Part shown: positions 1 to 16,536 of the stretch, one piece after another
How positions within the stretch are numbered: the first letter of the stretch is position 1
Layout: each line of letters starts with the position of its first letter
Origin: Bigelowiella natans CCMP2755
Taxonomy: Eukaryota; Cercozoa; Chlorarachniophyceae
Direction of reading: 5' to 3'
Length of the DNA stretch: 64,000 bases
NCBI GenBank assembly: GCA_000320545.1
Contig: ADNK01000778.1
Location: 62,001-126,000, forward strand
The notes under the pieces: generated by a model
Seen by the model: only the letters and a program-made list of their open reading frames with translations
The model's database searches: none
What the model was told of the DNA's origin: nothing
Translations under genes and position numbers: made by a program

Positions 1-49
1 CCCTTCGTGTACTGATCTCGCTGCTGCTGCCTCTTTTGTTAATCTGCAG

Positions 50-5643
<5,594 letters not shown>

Positions 5644-6818
5644 TGATCGATGCAATGAGATCATGCGCATAGAACAAAATACGATACATCAGAATGCTTG
5701 AACATTGATGATGAACCGCAAACGCAATGACGCATGAATGTACATTGTTGCGCATGCACATCTAACATGCTAGCATGCGCTTGCTAGCTTGTGTGCGGTG
5801 TATCGCAGCTGTCTAGCTGTGCAAACCCACGCACCACATGCATGCAAGCTGGCAAGCCACATCGGCAAGTGCGCCACGCGTGCTCACATCTTAGCACACA
5901 AATGAAACAATGCACATGCATGCAAGCAACACGCACGTCAGAATTGAAAATCAATTGATCGGCAGCGTGTTGGTTGCGGAAACGCACAAGTGCACATGCG
6001 ACAAGGTGATGCGCATGCATGCCAGCATGCTAGCATGTGCAATGCTTGTGCTGTCAATGTGAGTGAACGAACAAGCCTGGAAGCGAACAAGTGAATGAGT
6101 GAAGCAGTCTAGCAGTCTAGCAGTGCCAGGTGCAGCTGAAAGATCAAGCATGGCTAGCTAGCCAGCTAGCTGGCTAGCTGGGTGGGTCACTGCTGGATCG
6201 ACTGGCTCATCAATCACAAGCTAGCAAGACCTCCAGAAAAAGTTGTGAGATTCGCATTGCTAGATTGGCAATGACAATGAATGAATGAATGAAGCGATTC
6301 AGCAGGAGCGGTTGACCCAGTGATGGTCTCGTGTTGACATTGAATCATTGTTGCACGAACATGAACACGAACGTGAACGTGAACAAAGCATTGATCAAAT
6401 CATCACGCGCCAGAACCACATGGGAGACAGCTAGACAGGCGTGTGCACGCAGCAGAACCTCAACAAAAATGTTTCGAGGACATACATGAGATCCGTGAAC
6501 AATGAACAATGAACAATGATGAAGAACTACATCTCCAAAGTGAATTGAATTGAATTGAATTTGATGATGACTACATCCCCAAAACATTTCATGATGTTTG
6601 CAACGTGCGAGTGTGTGACAGGGCCACGTACTTGCAAACCGTGTGTTGCATCGAATGTGTTGAATCATTGTCGCGTGCTGAGATCCGCATGGAATATGGC
6701 CTCGTGTTGATATTGAATCATTGTCGCGTGCTGAGACCCTCATGGAACTTGGCAGCGAAATGAGCGACTTGCATGAAGAGATCTATCACAGCGTACCGGC
6801 GTCACTCTGAATGGATCT
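5644..6818. other. Palindrome-rich intergenic region 3' of ArgRS
   Basis: No coding exon was supported here. The stretch from about 5750 to 6260 is crowded with GCATGC, GCTAGC, TGCATG and CTAGCTAG words; an example is the dense GCTAGC/CAGCTAGC run near 6150-6182. From about 6300 the DNA becomes GAATCATTG-rich, with imperfect direct repeats near 6340, 6661 and 6714. The promoter of the Rho-like gene must lie in the right-hand part, but no TATA box or other element was recognised. Confidence 0.7.
6661..6736. repeat. 23-bp direct repeat, 53-bp spacing, upstream of the Rho-like gene
   Basis: Copies of the 23-mer at 6661-6683 and 6714-6736 begin TGAATCATTGTCGCG and match exactly. The bases after them are similar, and a third diverged relative lies near 6340. 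The last copy ends about 80 bp before the Rho start codon, so it sits in the likely promoter or 5' leader. Confidence 0.7.
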
Positions 6819-7388
6819 ATGCGCAGCTTGAAGTGTGTCGTAGTCGGTGATGACGGTGTTGGTAAGAGCTCCATGCTGATCACCTTAAAAACCAAAGCTT
6901 TCCCTGGCCTTACAACAGAAATCCCAAGCGTGTACGAAGGTTCAACCGCCAACCTTCTTGTCGACGGAAAAACTACCAACCTCTGTCTTTGGGACACAAC
7001 CAGCCATGAAGACTTCAAGCACCTACGCGTGATCTCATATCCTCATACGGATGTCTTCTTGATCACCTTTTCTATTACTTCTCCGGCTTCTTTTGAGAAC
7101 GTCAAGACCAAGTGGATCCCTGAGATCCAGCAGCACTGCCCTCATACTCCATTCATCCTAGTTGGAACAAAGTCTGACGCTCGGAATGACAAGGCCCAGA
7201 TCAAAGCCCTTGAGTCTCAGAACATCGAGATGGTTAATAATGAAAAGGGCGAGCAGTTGGCAAAGGAGACTAATGCAAAAAAATACTTGGAATGTTCCGC
7301 TCTCACTCAAGATGGCTTGATGACTGTCTTTGACTCAGCAGTTCGTGCTGGGAGGAAACCCCCAGCTCGCAATTGTGTAATTCTTTGA
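6819..7388 (+). CDS. Divergent Rho/Rac-family small GTPase, intronless
   Basis: A single-exon 189-residue protein collinear with Rac/Rho. The start MRSLKCVVVG matches the usual MQTIKCVVVG. Seen directly: P-loop GDDGVGKS, effector segment IPSVYE, switch II WDTTSHED, Rho-typical SYPHTDVFLITFS and SPASFENV, base-specificity GTKSD, and ECSALTQDGL. The C-terminal CVIL is a CaaX box predicted to be geranylgeranylated, so the protein should be on membranes. Against Rac1 numbering, Gly12 is Asp, Thr35 is Ser, Ala59 is Thr, Gly60 is Ser and Gln61 is His. From family knowledge, such changes impair intrinsic and GAP-stimulated hydrolysis, so a GTP-locked or otherwise atypical protein is inferred. The Rho insert helix region is present (residues about 120-135). 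The lack of introns contrasts with most neighbours and may reflect retroposition. Confidence 0.93.
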   Translation: MRSLKCVVVGDDGVGKSSMLITLKTKAFPGLTTEIPSVYEGSTANLLVDGKTTNLCLWDTTSHEDFKHLRVISYPHTDVFLITFSITSPASFENVKTKWIPEIQQHCPHTPFILVGTKSDARNDKAQIKALESQNIEMVNNEKGEQLAKETNAKKYLECSALTQDGLMTVFDSAVRAGRKPPARNCVIL

Positions 7389-7900
7389 ATGATTTTTCAG
7401 TCATAGCAACATGTGATAAAATACATCACATTGTTTCGTTCCGAAAACCTAAAAAAAAATGTTTAGAATGTGACAGGGAAATCGCGATGCAGAGGGTATG
7501 ATGCTTCGCACACCATGCTAGCATGCTAGCAATGCCGCCATTGGCGGTTGCAACAATTTATTGTGTTGCTCGGACATCACACACGCAAGTTTAGATGTGC
7601 AGAGGTGTTGCGAATCAAAAGCTAGCCAGTGCGCAAAGCCATGTTTGGTCATTCACGCGCGCAAGCCTAGCTTGTAGCTAGCACGCATGAGCTACAGTGT
7701 CGAGCACAACTGACAAGCTCATCATGCCTGGATGTACATCTCTAGGTAGTCTAGTAGTAGTTCAGGCATCAAGCTTTTACGTGAGTAACATATCTAGACA
7801 TCTTTGGTACGTCATTGCATTTTTGCATTTGCCACGGTATAAAACGAGTACGTACAGAATTAGCATAGAATAATCGAGTAATTCTCACTGCTGTTCGTTG

Positions 7901-7934
<34 letters not shown>

Positions 7935-8133
7935 AGGAGGACTGCTAGCTACCGCTACTACTAGTGCCAGAGACTGATGCATATTATATTATTTGATGGC
8001 GAAACAAAGAGGGGATAACAATGCATTACTTCCTCAATCGCTTTTGCTATATTGATGATCTTCCTGTAAGCTAGAACAAGACTAGCTTGATCTACTACTT
8101 CTCCCCCCCCCCCCTGCAGCTCCAACATCAGCG
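7389..8133. other. Convergent intergenic region with GCATGC/GCTAGC words and an ACT tract
   Basis: Lies between the 3' ends of the Rho-like gene and the TPS/TPP gene. Around 7510-7535 and 7670-7730 it is rich in GCTAGC and GCATG words. An (ACT)n tract sits at about 7901-7934 and a short poly-C run near 8104. No exon was recognised. Confidence 0.65.
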
Positions 8134-10849
8134 CTAATAGTCATTGGCCACCTTTGTGAGAAGCCTTACCAGTTCCGCTGGCTCGTACACATAGAACTTA
8201 GCAGGTGATGGGCGCCGTCCCACGCAACAGGTGATAGTGGAACGTGGGTCAAGCCTCACATTATCAGGCACAGTCTGGGAAAAGGCGGCACGACGATAGA
8301 GCGACGACTTGTTCTCATCTTCTTCTCCAGAGGCCAGTCTGAGCGCATGGAACATTCTTTCGTCTGAGGCCTCGTCTCCTGCTGCAAGCACCAATGACTT
8401 CGATACATCCACGATCTGGACAAATAGTGATGATAGCAACGTTATTTAGTGGTGATGGTAACAATTTAGTAGCAATAGTGGCATTTCACGATGTTGTCAG
8501 CAAGCACATGATTTAGCACAAAAAGAGAGGAAGGGCTTCTCCTCTTTCCCCCCCTTCGGAAGATGATAAATACAACAAGCAGCCTCTACGAAACATGCGC
8601 GCACATACGAACAACACCACATAATCACCACTATTCACCCACCTTCGCACGGGCAAGGCGGCTAAGGATATTGAGGATGGTTGAGCCCTTATCAACACCT
8701 TTCGGCTTGACCTCCAATATTCGATGATAGCTGTACTGTGTGATGTCTACCACGGAGGAAGACACAATCTGATGATGGATCGGTCACAGGGAGGGGGGAG
8801 GAGGAGGAGGAGGAAGAGGAGGAAGATAGATCAGCATCAGTATCACAGTTGTCGTTGTCTTGCATCGTCGTCACATTAGCCACCATATGATTGTCATCAT
8901 AGCTATTTATCTTTCCACCATCACTGTCGTCCCTCGGAAGGAGTAATAGTAATCACACAGAGATGATACAACGTAACTACTTGCCTGTCCTCGCTATCCA
9001 CTTATTCATTTATTTGTCCATTTAGTAGTAGTAGAAGTTGTTGTTGTTGTTGTTGTTGCTTGCGTACCTTCTCGATATAGCGATGCAACTCGATAGCTTG
9101 GTTGTGGCCAAAGACCGGGTCAGCAGCATCATAGTGCCAGCTCAGAGACATCTTATTATTGGTGGATAATATGGACGATGGGAAAGGAGGATGATGAGTG
9201 ACGATGGGTATGCATACGGTTTATTATATTTGTTGTAACGACAACGATAACGATCATCAGGCTAAGGAGTTGCTGCTGCAGCGAAAAGAGCACCTACCTC
9301 TTTTGTTTCGATGTAAGAGCCATCCGTTCGCTCTGTATAAGCCTGTTTCATAAAAAAGATAGCAGCAACCGACCCGTGGATATACATCAGTGGTGTGAGT
9401 AGTAGCCAACCTACTATCAGCTACATAAAACTCTCCCTCTCTCTTTCTCTCTTTCTCTCTCTCTCACACACACACACACACATACACGCACATTATGAAT
9501 TCCTTTCGTCATCCAATAAAGCAGCGGTACATACTATTCCCAATTTTTTACTTAAGGAGATTATGATTATGACTATGATTACTATTATTATGATTATTGT
9601 TAATTCGCAATAGTAGTGGTAGTAGTGTAGTAGTAGTAATCATAATTTATACCTGCAAAAGCCTCAGTACATCTGTCTTCCACTCACTACTCGTCTCCAT
9701 TGCATTTTCCCAGGTGGTCTGTGGTTGCAGTCAGAAAAGGTGGTTGGTTGTTACACGTCAGGGGAAAGAAAGACCACTCGCAGGAAATTTGCTGGTTTAA
9801 ATCATCATCATCGTCGTCCTCGTCATCATGATTCATCACTACCTTCAACTCAGCATTTCGCCCTCTAGTTGTCGTTGATGACGCCTCAGAGGTACTCAAT
9901 AGCTTCTCTTCCATGCTTTGTGGCCAGCGAATGAAGCAACCCTTCTCGGCAGCGATTCTGGAGTTGAGAAAGGATTATGTCACAGTAGTGCGACGAACCT
10001 ACTATTACTACACATCGGGCCATTATTTCTCACTAACATACCCGAGATTTTTGACTTCTGCGAACCAGGAGTCGAGCTGACATTTCTCCCTCCCGCTTAC
10101 TACAAACACTATATTTCTCTTGTCCTAGGATGAGATAAAAAGAAAAACAAGAACAGGAACAATATAACAAGAAGATTAACATAGAAACGATGATGATTAT
10201 GATGATGATGAGGACAACTAGGAACTGTGCGTGGACTACAGGCAGCAGCCCTGTTACTACTATATCAAATGACCACCACAATCTTAGCAGAAGCAGTAGC
10301 AGCAGTAGCGGCAGCACCTTCGTGAGGGCCGACAGTGTACTGAGCAGCGCCGAGCTCGGTCGCATATTTCGTGTGTAGTCTTCCGCAGCTTCCTCGTCAT
10401 CGACCTTTTATTAAGATATTAATAAAGCAGTTAGTATAAAAGCGTTTTTTTTTTTTTTTGGAATTGTAGGTCATAGATAGCAAGCAACGAATGGCAACTA
10501 TAATACGGACATTTTCCAAGTTTTCTTCAGCCACCAGCGTCCCATCGTAGTCAAGGAAAAAGACGCGGTGAGTTGCACCCCCCCTCAATTGCTTTTCGAA
10601 CATATCTGCAGAAGAGGAGGAGGAGGAGGACGTAGCCCCAGCAGTACTTTGCTGTGAGGGGGGGAGTAACGAAGAGGAGGACTTGCTGGATTGTGGAGAT
10701 GACGGTGATGACGACGACGACGAAGATGATGATGATGGGAGGGTCAGCCGCGTAAAGTTCTTGCGGAAGCCCACCAGATCGTTGATCTAGCGTAGTTTAG
10801 GAGAGGAGGAGGAGAAGGAGGAGGGGGAGGGGGAGGGCGCAGTTGTAGC

Positions 10850-10890
<41 letters not shown>

Positions 10891-11435
10891 GAGCAGCAAC
10901 GGTAACAGCAGCAGCAGCAACAACAACAACAGCATGGGGACGAAAAGGCAGGGGGATGGAGGGAAGAGATGGACGACGAGGAGAAAAGATGATAAGAGTG
11001 AGAAATAGGAATGGAAGGCGCAAGATATCATTATCATTATCATCGTCGTCAATCATAAGAAAGCGTTATTATTATCTGTGCACGCTGATCATTGCTACTA
11101 CTTGTATTTTTGTTGTTCTTCTAACTTTACTACTACCCCTGCTCCGCGCTCAACATGAACGAAGCTAAGGTCTCTCTGCAGCGACTTAGCACAATCAAGA
11201 TCCTCGAGGAATTTACGTGCCCATCGCTGTGTTATTGTGGTTGTTGTTATAGATAGATAGATGAAGGTCGGAAAAATATACAATACGTAGTAGCTATGAA
11301 GTCGCAGTAGTAGCAATAGTAGTAGTCGGAGGAAATGCAAGCAGAGAACACCACCAATTCTTAATACATCTATTTGTTGAGAAAAATACTAATATTTATT
11401 GCTCCCTCCTGTTCCTATCCCCCCCCCCATTTCCA

Positions 11436-11470
<35 letters not shown>

Positions 11471-11856
11471 TCAACCTGGGTTGTATGTCCCAACACGTAG
11501 CGGCCGCGCTTCGCATGTTGTGCTTTACGAGCACTGAGTTTCATCCCGAGCGCTGCGTGATTAGGATGTTTGCTCGGTGAGATTCATCAACAATCTATAT
11601 CTATATTCGAATAACTGAGCAATAATAGACAGACGCATTCACCGACACAATATCGCTTATTCTATTGGCTGCAACCAAAGGGGGAGAGAATTAACGACCA
11701 GTAAGTTGTTGCGTATACGTGACGAACTACATTACCACACTCCAACTACTACTACTATTAATTTACTACAAAACGAAGTTTCTATTTACTCCCAACCTGT
11801 GTGAAGCTTATCGGCAACATCCTGAAGTGACCTGGAAAACCACGAATTAACATCTA

Positions 11857-11896
<40 letters not shown>

Positions 11897-14800
11897 ACGC
11901 TAGTACATGTATGGCTCTAAATGCCATCACTTGAAGAAATGTTAACGGTGTATTGAAAACATCGAAATTTGTTCGGAATTCTCATTATCGCGACACGGAA
12001 ATTGATCATATCGCAGAGAAAAAATTGTTATGTTTATTGTTATTGTTATCGTGGCCTACCAGGGATTGACCATGAGAGCGCCGGAGAGTGAGCGAGAGCA
12101 CCCCATAAATTCAGATAAAATCAGCACCCCAGGACGCTCTGGATCCTGTAATAAATAGATGCAAAGAAACGAATGTTGTTTATCAATCAAGAGATTATCT
12201 TCATCTTCATCATCGTCCATATCCATGTATATCTGAGAGGAAACACTAACACACTCCTCCACCACCACCACCACCACCACCACCACGTGCAGAAAGACGA
12301 CAGACGCATTCACGCACGCACAAGACCACCGGCTGCTACCTGAGACGCTGTGAATTCGTAGGGAACCAGGTTGAGGCCATCCCAGAAGGTGGAGACGAGA
12401 GCCGCGTCAGCCGCTCGGTAGTACGCAATCGTTTGGTTCACGGACAGGTTCGTCTCTGCTGCGTCAATCAACTACGCAAGGAACAGACGAATATCATCAT
12501 CCATGATGGCGGCAGCGATAAAATGACAGTGTTTATGGTGACCACCCCTGCATCGCTACTAGCATCTCATTACTATCATCAGAAGCAAGCGACATAACAA
12601 CATGATGTTATTATCCTCCTAAGAAACTTTGACGGCCTGAAAACATGAATGACTTCTCCCTACTACGAAGGCAGTGCTTTGGCACTAGAAAATCATCATC
12701 GGTGTTTTCGCTTTGCCATATCTCGGAATCATCACCACATATGCTAGGTTTCCTACGAGGAGAGCGCCATTTTTAGAATACAACCTTGATGCACCCCGGG
12801 CCGAAGTTTTCCTTGATGGACTTGACGACCGAGAAGACTGAAGCTCGGATTTGCTTCTGCTCCTCTGGAGGGTTCCATGAAGGGAGCAGCACCTTCAATC
12901 AAAACAACAATCAATACAGCAACGTAGTAGCACACGAAATATACGCGATATAGAAGACAGGAGAAGACACCAACAAGGTGTTACTTTCCTCAAGCCCCCC
13001 CCGCCCTTCTCCCCTCTAATTCTCTCACAGTGAGCAATAGATACCTGTATAAGAACTACTCTATCTTTCCAGTCGTCGTGAGTCTTCATCGGAGGAGGGG
13101 TAGTAGAGATAATAGATAAAGAAGATGCAGATAAATTATGCATATAAATGGTTAGTTCATACGATCGATTTGCAGGCATCCACGCACCCCCCTCTAGCAC
13201 TAGATAGCAGAAAATAGCTACTACCACTACTAATAGCTACCTCAAGGAATCGGTGATATGCCTGCAACTTTATCAAGGTACCCTTTACCAAATCCAGGTG
13301 GTCTATTCCGATCACGATCTTAAATACACAACACACGATAACCAACACAGTGTGAGACGACCAAGACCGTATACTTACCAAGAAGTCATTATGACCGGCA
13401 AACGAATGACACGTAGCAGCAGCATTAGCAGCAGCATTAGTAGTAGGTATTAATACCTGTCGGTCTTTGTGCTCCGCTTTCGCAGCTGCCACCATCTTCT
13501 TGACCTCTTCTCCTTTGGCCAAATCGTGGAAGAACACGGAGTTGATACCAAGATGCGAGATCTCCACCAGCACCGTTCTCCCACTCTGCGTCTGCACCCC
13601 GAGACGCCCCCCCTCCACCGTTGTGAAATCTAACCCACCGATCCGTCGGCACGCCGATAGGAAGTGGCGAGCGTAATCATAGGTGTGAAAACCAACGATG
13701 TCGGCGCTCAGCATCGCCTGCACAATGCGTACACGTTCTGGGAGGCATCGAACCACGTCGGTGGTTGGCCAAGGAGTGTGGATGAACACCCCAAGTTTGG
13801 AAAGGGGAAGCGCGGCTCGAACGAACTCTGGAACTAGCAATGTTGGATACCCATGAACCCCTGTTATATTGTCATCATCGTCGTCATCATCACCATCATC
13901 ATTATCCCATCCATTAGCACCAGCTGTTAGCATCAACATCTAGCATTACATATATATTGTTTCAAAAGCAGCATTAAAAGAGCACTATGAGAACATACAT
14001 ATCGCAGCATTCTCAGGGCTGGAGGAAGCCGTCTTCACCACATCGTTGGCAATGAGCTTGTTTACCTTGAAAAAATATTAATAATACACCAAAGCCATTG
14101 AAATACATCAGATATGAATCTTCCACAGTACCCCATCATCATCATCCCCTGCATCATCAATCTTCCCATAGAAGAATTCTAAAAATATCATCTATCGGTC
14201 TGTCCATGAGGAGGACACAGGCGTCTGGAATTTCATTGATCTCATTCCCGTATTCCGATAAACAATTCCGCAATTGTCCTGACAGATTTTGTTATGTTCA
14301 AACACCTGAATGTACGCTTCCCAACGTTTTTCCCACTTTTTCCCGAAATCTGGGTCTGCTTGTGGCATGACATAATGGAACAGCCGCCATAGCACTTTCT
14401 GTGTATCATTAAGATGATGATGATGACGATGATAATGATGATGATGATGATGATTATGTCGATGGCAATTTCATACAAGTCACGAAAAGTGTGAACCTTT
14501 TAAAAAAAACTTGTGACCGACCTTGCAGAAACCATGGAAGAATTCTTGACGAAGTTTCCTTTCCTGTTTTACGTGAAACAAAGAGGAAGAAGATACACTA
14601 AGGGTATGAGTTTTACTTAAAATATCGTACAAATACGCGTATTCAAGGATAAGACATATGCATGTAAATACGTGGTAAGATATGCATACCTCGATCCACA
14701 CTGGCACACAATTGTGTTTTTTCAGCTCTTCCTCTATTTCTTTGATTTCCTCTAATCAAAATAGCAGGGGTTCTTTCATGAGATCAAGCACCTTGTCCGC

Positions 14801-15654
14801 ATTCCATGCTTGTTAAATTGGAATCATATAGCATAAACGTGCGGCAAGTAGAATCGACAATTTTTGTTGTGCTCCCAGCCTATTTATGATGCAAAAGTCT
14901 TATTGGCACCTTTTTCGAACTTAAAGGCGTCGACGCAGCCCACCCATGTCACCTCCAACTTATCCTACAAATGCCATATTTAATTGTTAATGCAACGGTA
15001 CGAAAAGAATCCCGAATTGGTCTTACCTCCTCAGAGTTCTGTAGCATTCGCATTGCAGCTAGCCAATTACGTGAGTCATCCCATTTCACAGCCCACTTTC
15101 CACTAAATTGATAAATTCAACGAAGAAAGAAGAGAATACGAAATGCACTTGTTTTAGCTTTTAAAGTTCCCATTTTCTCTCTCTTATCCGATCCGATAAC
15201 CTGGTACTGCATTTCTTTATATGGACCGGTAGAGAGTGCGCTACAATGATAACTCGCCTGAAGAGTAAATGTCGTATGAAAGTTTTTCCGCGAACATTTT
15301 ATTTGTCCTATAGCGCTCAAGATTGCGTTCTCGATAAATTAAAAATTGACATACTCTGTGGTGCTTGACGGGGCAGAATCCTGTTCACCCCCACGGATCA
15401 AGCTCGTCAAGTTCCGCATCATTGGTGGGGGATTTAAACTGGATTTTACATCGTCGGCTTCGCTTCGTTTCTGTGTGGTGCTGCTTGACTTCTTACCTAG
15501 GAAGTAAACAAGGTTCAATCTTTCTTGCTTCTACCCTCCCTCTCTAACGTTCGTGGGTACCGATGTTGCCCATAAGGTACCCTCCAACCGCAGCCACCAC
15601 CAGACTGAAGATATAAAGAGGAAGATTCTCGACGATTAGCGAGATATCCACCAT
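8134..15654 (-). CDS. TPS: Class II trehalose-6-phosphate synthase/phosphatase, membrane-anchored
   Basis: A 27-exon gene, complement of 8134-8415, 8643-8768, 9068-9151, 9298-9342, 9653-9718, 9843-9957, 10042-10124, 10318-10404, 10511-10786, 11161-11226, 11497-11552, 11797-11831, 12060-12145, 12340-12471, 12785-12892, 13045-13083, 13241-13318, 13457-13860, 13999-14065, 14306-14398, 14522-14563, 14690-14751, 14910-14964, 15027-15102, 15201-15257, 15355-15496, 15549-15654. The sum is 2868 nt, or 955 residues. Residues about 11-31 form a transmembrane anchor. The GT20 domain (about 90-560) contains RVIIVAHSLPV, FHGFCKKVLWRLFHY, IGFHTYDYARHFLS-like and GVLILSEFMG blocks. A poly-Ser linker (about 580-625) leads to a HAD phosphatase domain with FLDYDGTLV, VVSGR, YTERTDGSYIE, KGVDKGSTI and GDEASDERMF. 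In the synthase domain the HDYH motif is HGYP (about 235) and the GVDRLD motif is GIDHLD (about 373). It is therefore probably inactive as a synthase, like plant class II proteins, while the phosphatase core looks intact. Confidence 0.93.
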
Positions 15655-16536
15655 TTTGTCTCTATCCTCCTCTCACCACAAAGACCTAACAAACAAATTT
15701 ATCAAGACGGCAATGAGCACCGACAAGCATTGACGCACATTCTTCAGATACACAACACAGATAAAGCCAATAACAACCTTGCAGTCCTAGAGAAGGTGAA
15801 AACAATTCTTCGAATAATCGCTTCGATATCGGTGGGTGCAGCAGACGGAAGAGCTACAACAGTGGAAGCAGAAAGGTGGGGAGGGAAAGTGTGGTACCTT
15901 TCAGATTTTAGATGCACTAAAATCATAGCACTATTTTTCCAAAAAATAGGGCAATACACAGTGACGATAAGGATTTCGACCACTTTACTGCTACTCTGGT
16001 TTTTGGCAATAAATTTTTTAACCTAATGGCCTCATCGTTAAATTAAGTCATGAGTCGAAATCCCAGACACTTTTCCATTGTCATGTAGAGAAATGTTGTC
16101 GTAGATAGATCCTTTACGGTATTTCTTCCGCCATGAAAACGAATATATCCTAGAGAAATCTTGTTATTTGTTTTCTGATACACTTCGACTAGATGAGACA
16201 AAGTCTACAGTATGTCGTACATGAGATATCTCCTCCATTACAGATGGTTATCATGATAGCCATCGGAAAGTTGCCGATTATTGCAAGCGAGGAAAAATAT
16301 ACCGCACTAACCACCCAAACCAGTCACAAAGTAGTGAAACAACAATTGTAACAACAATAGAGACTAGAGACTATCTAAGATGTATATCCGATCAAAAATA
16401 GACTTGTAGGAGAACAACACGCTACAGCAGCGTCCTCGTAGCAACACCCCCTCCCATGTCCCCAACTTTTGCTCCCCCGTCATCCTAAAACGGGCGGTGC
16501 AGGCGTGCAGAATTGGATCGACTGAACATTTATTGG
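15655..16536. promoter_or_regulatory. Divergent promoter region of TPS/TPP and CorC/HlyC genes
   Basis: Start codons of the minus-strand TPS gene and the plus-strand CorC/HlyC gene face away from each other across about 880 bp. There is no microsatellite and no GCATGC/GCTAGC-rich segment, unlike regions at gene 3' ends. No TATA box or known site was recognised, so the regulatory role rests on position only. Confidence 0.5.

Noticed and set aside
7836-7846. TATAAAA box
   Set aside because: It lies between two convergent gene ends with no recognisable gene downstream, so it is probably chance.
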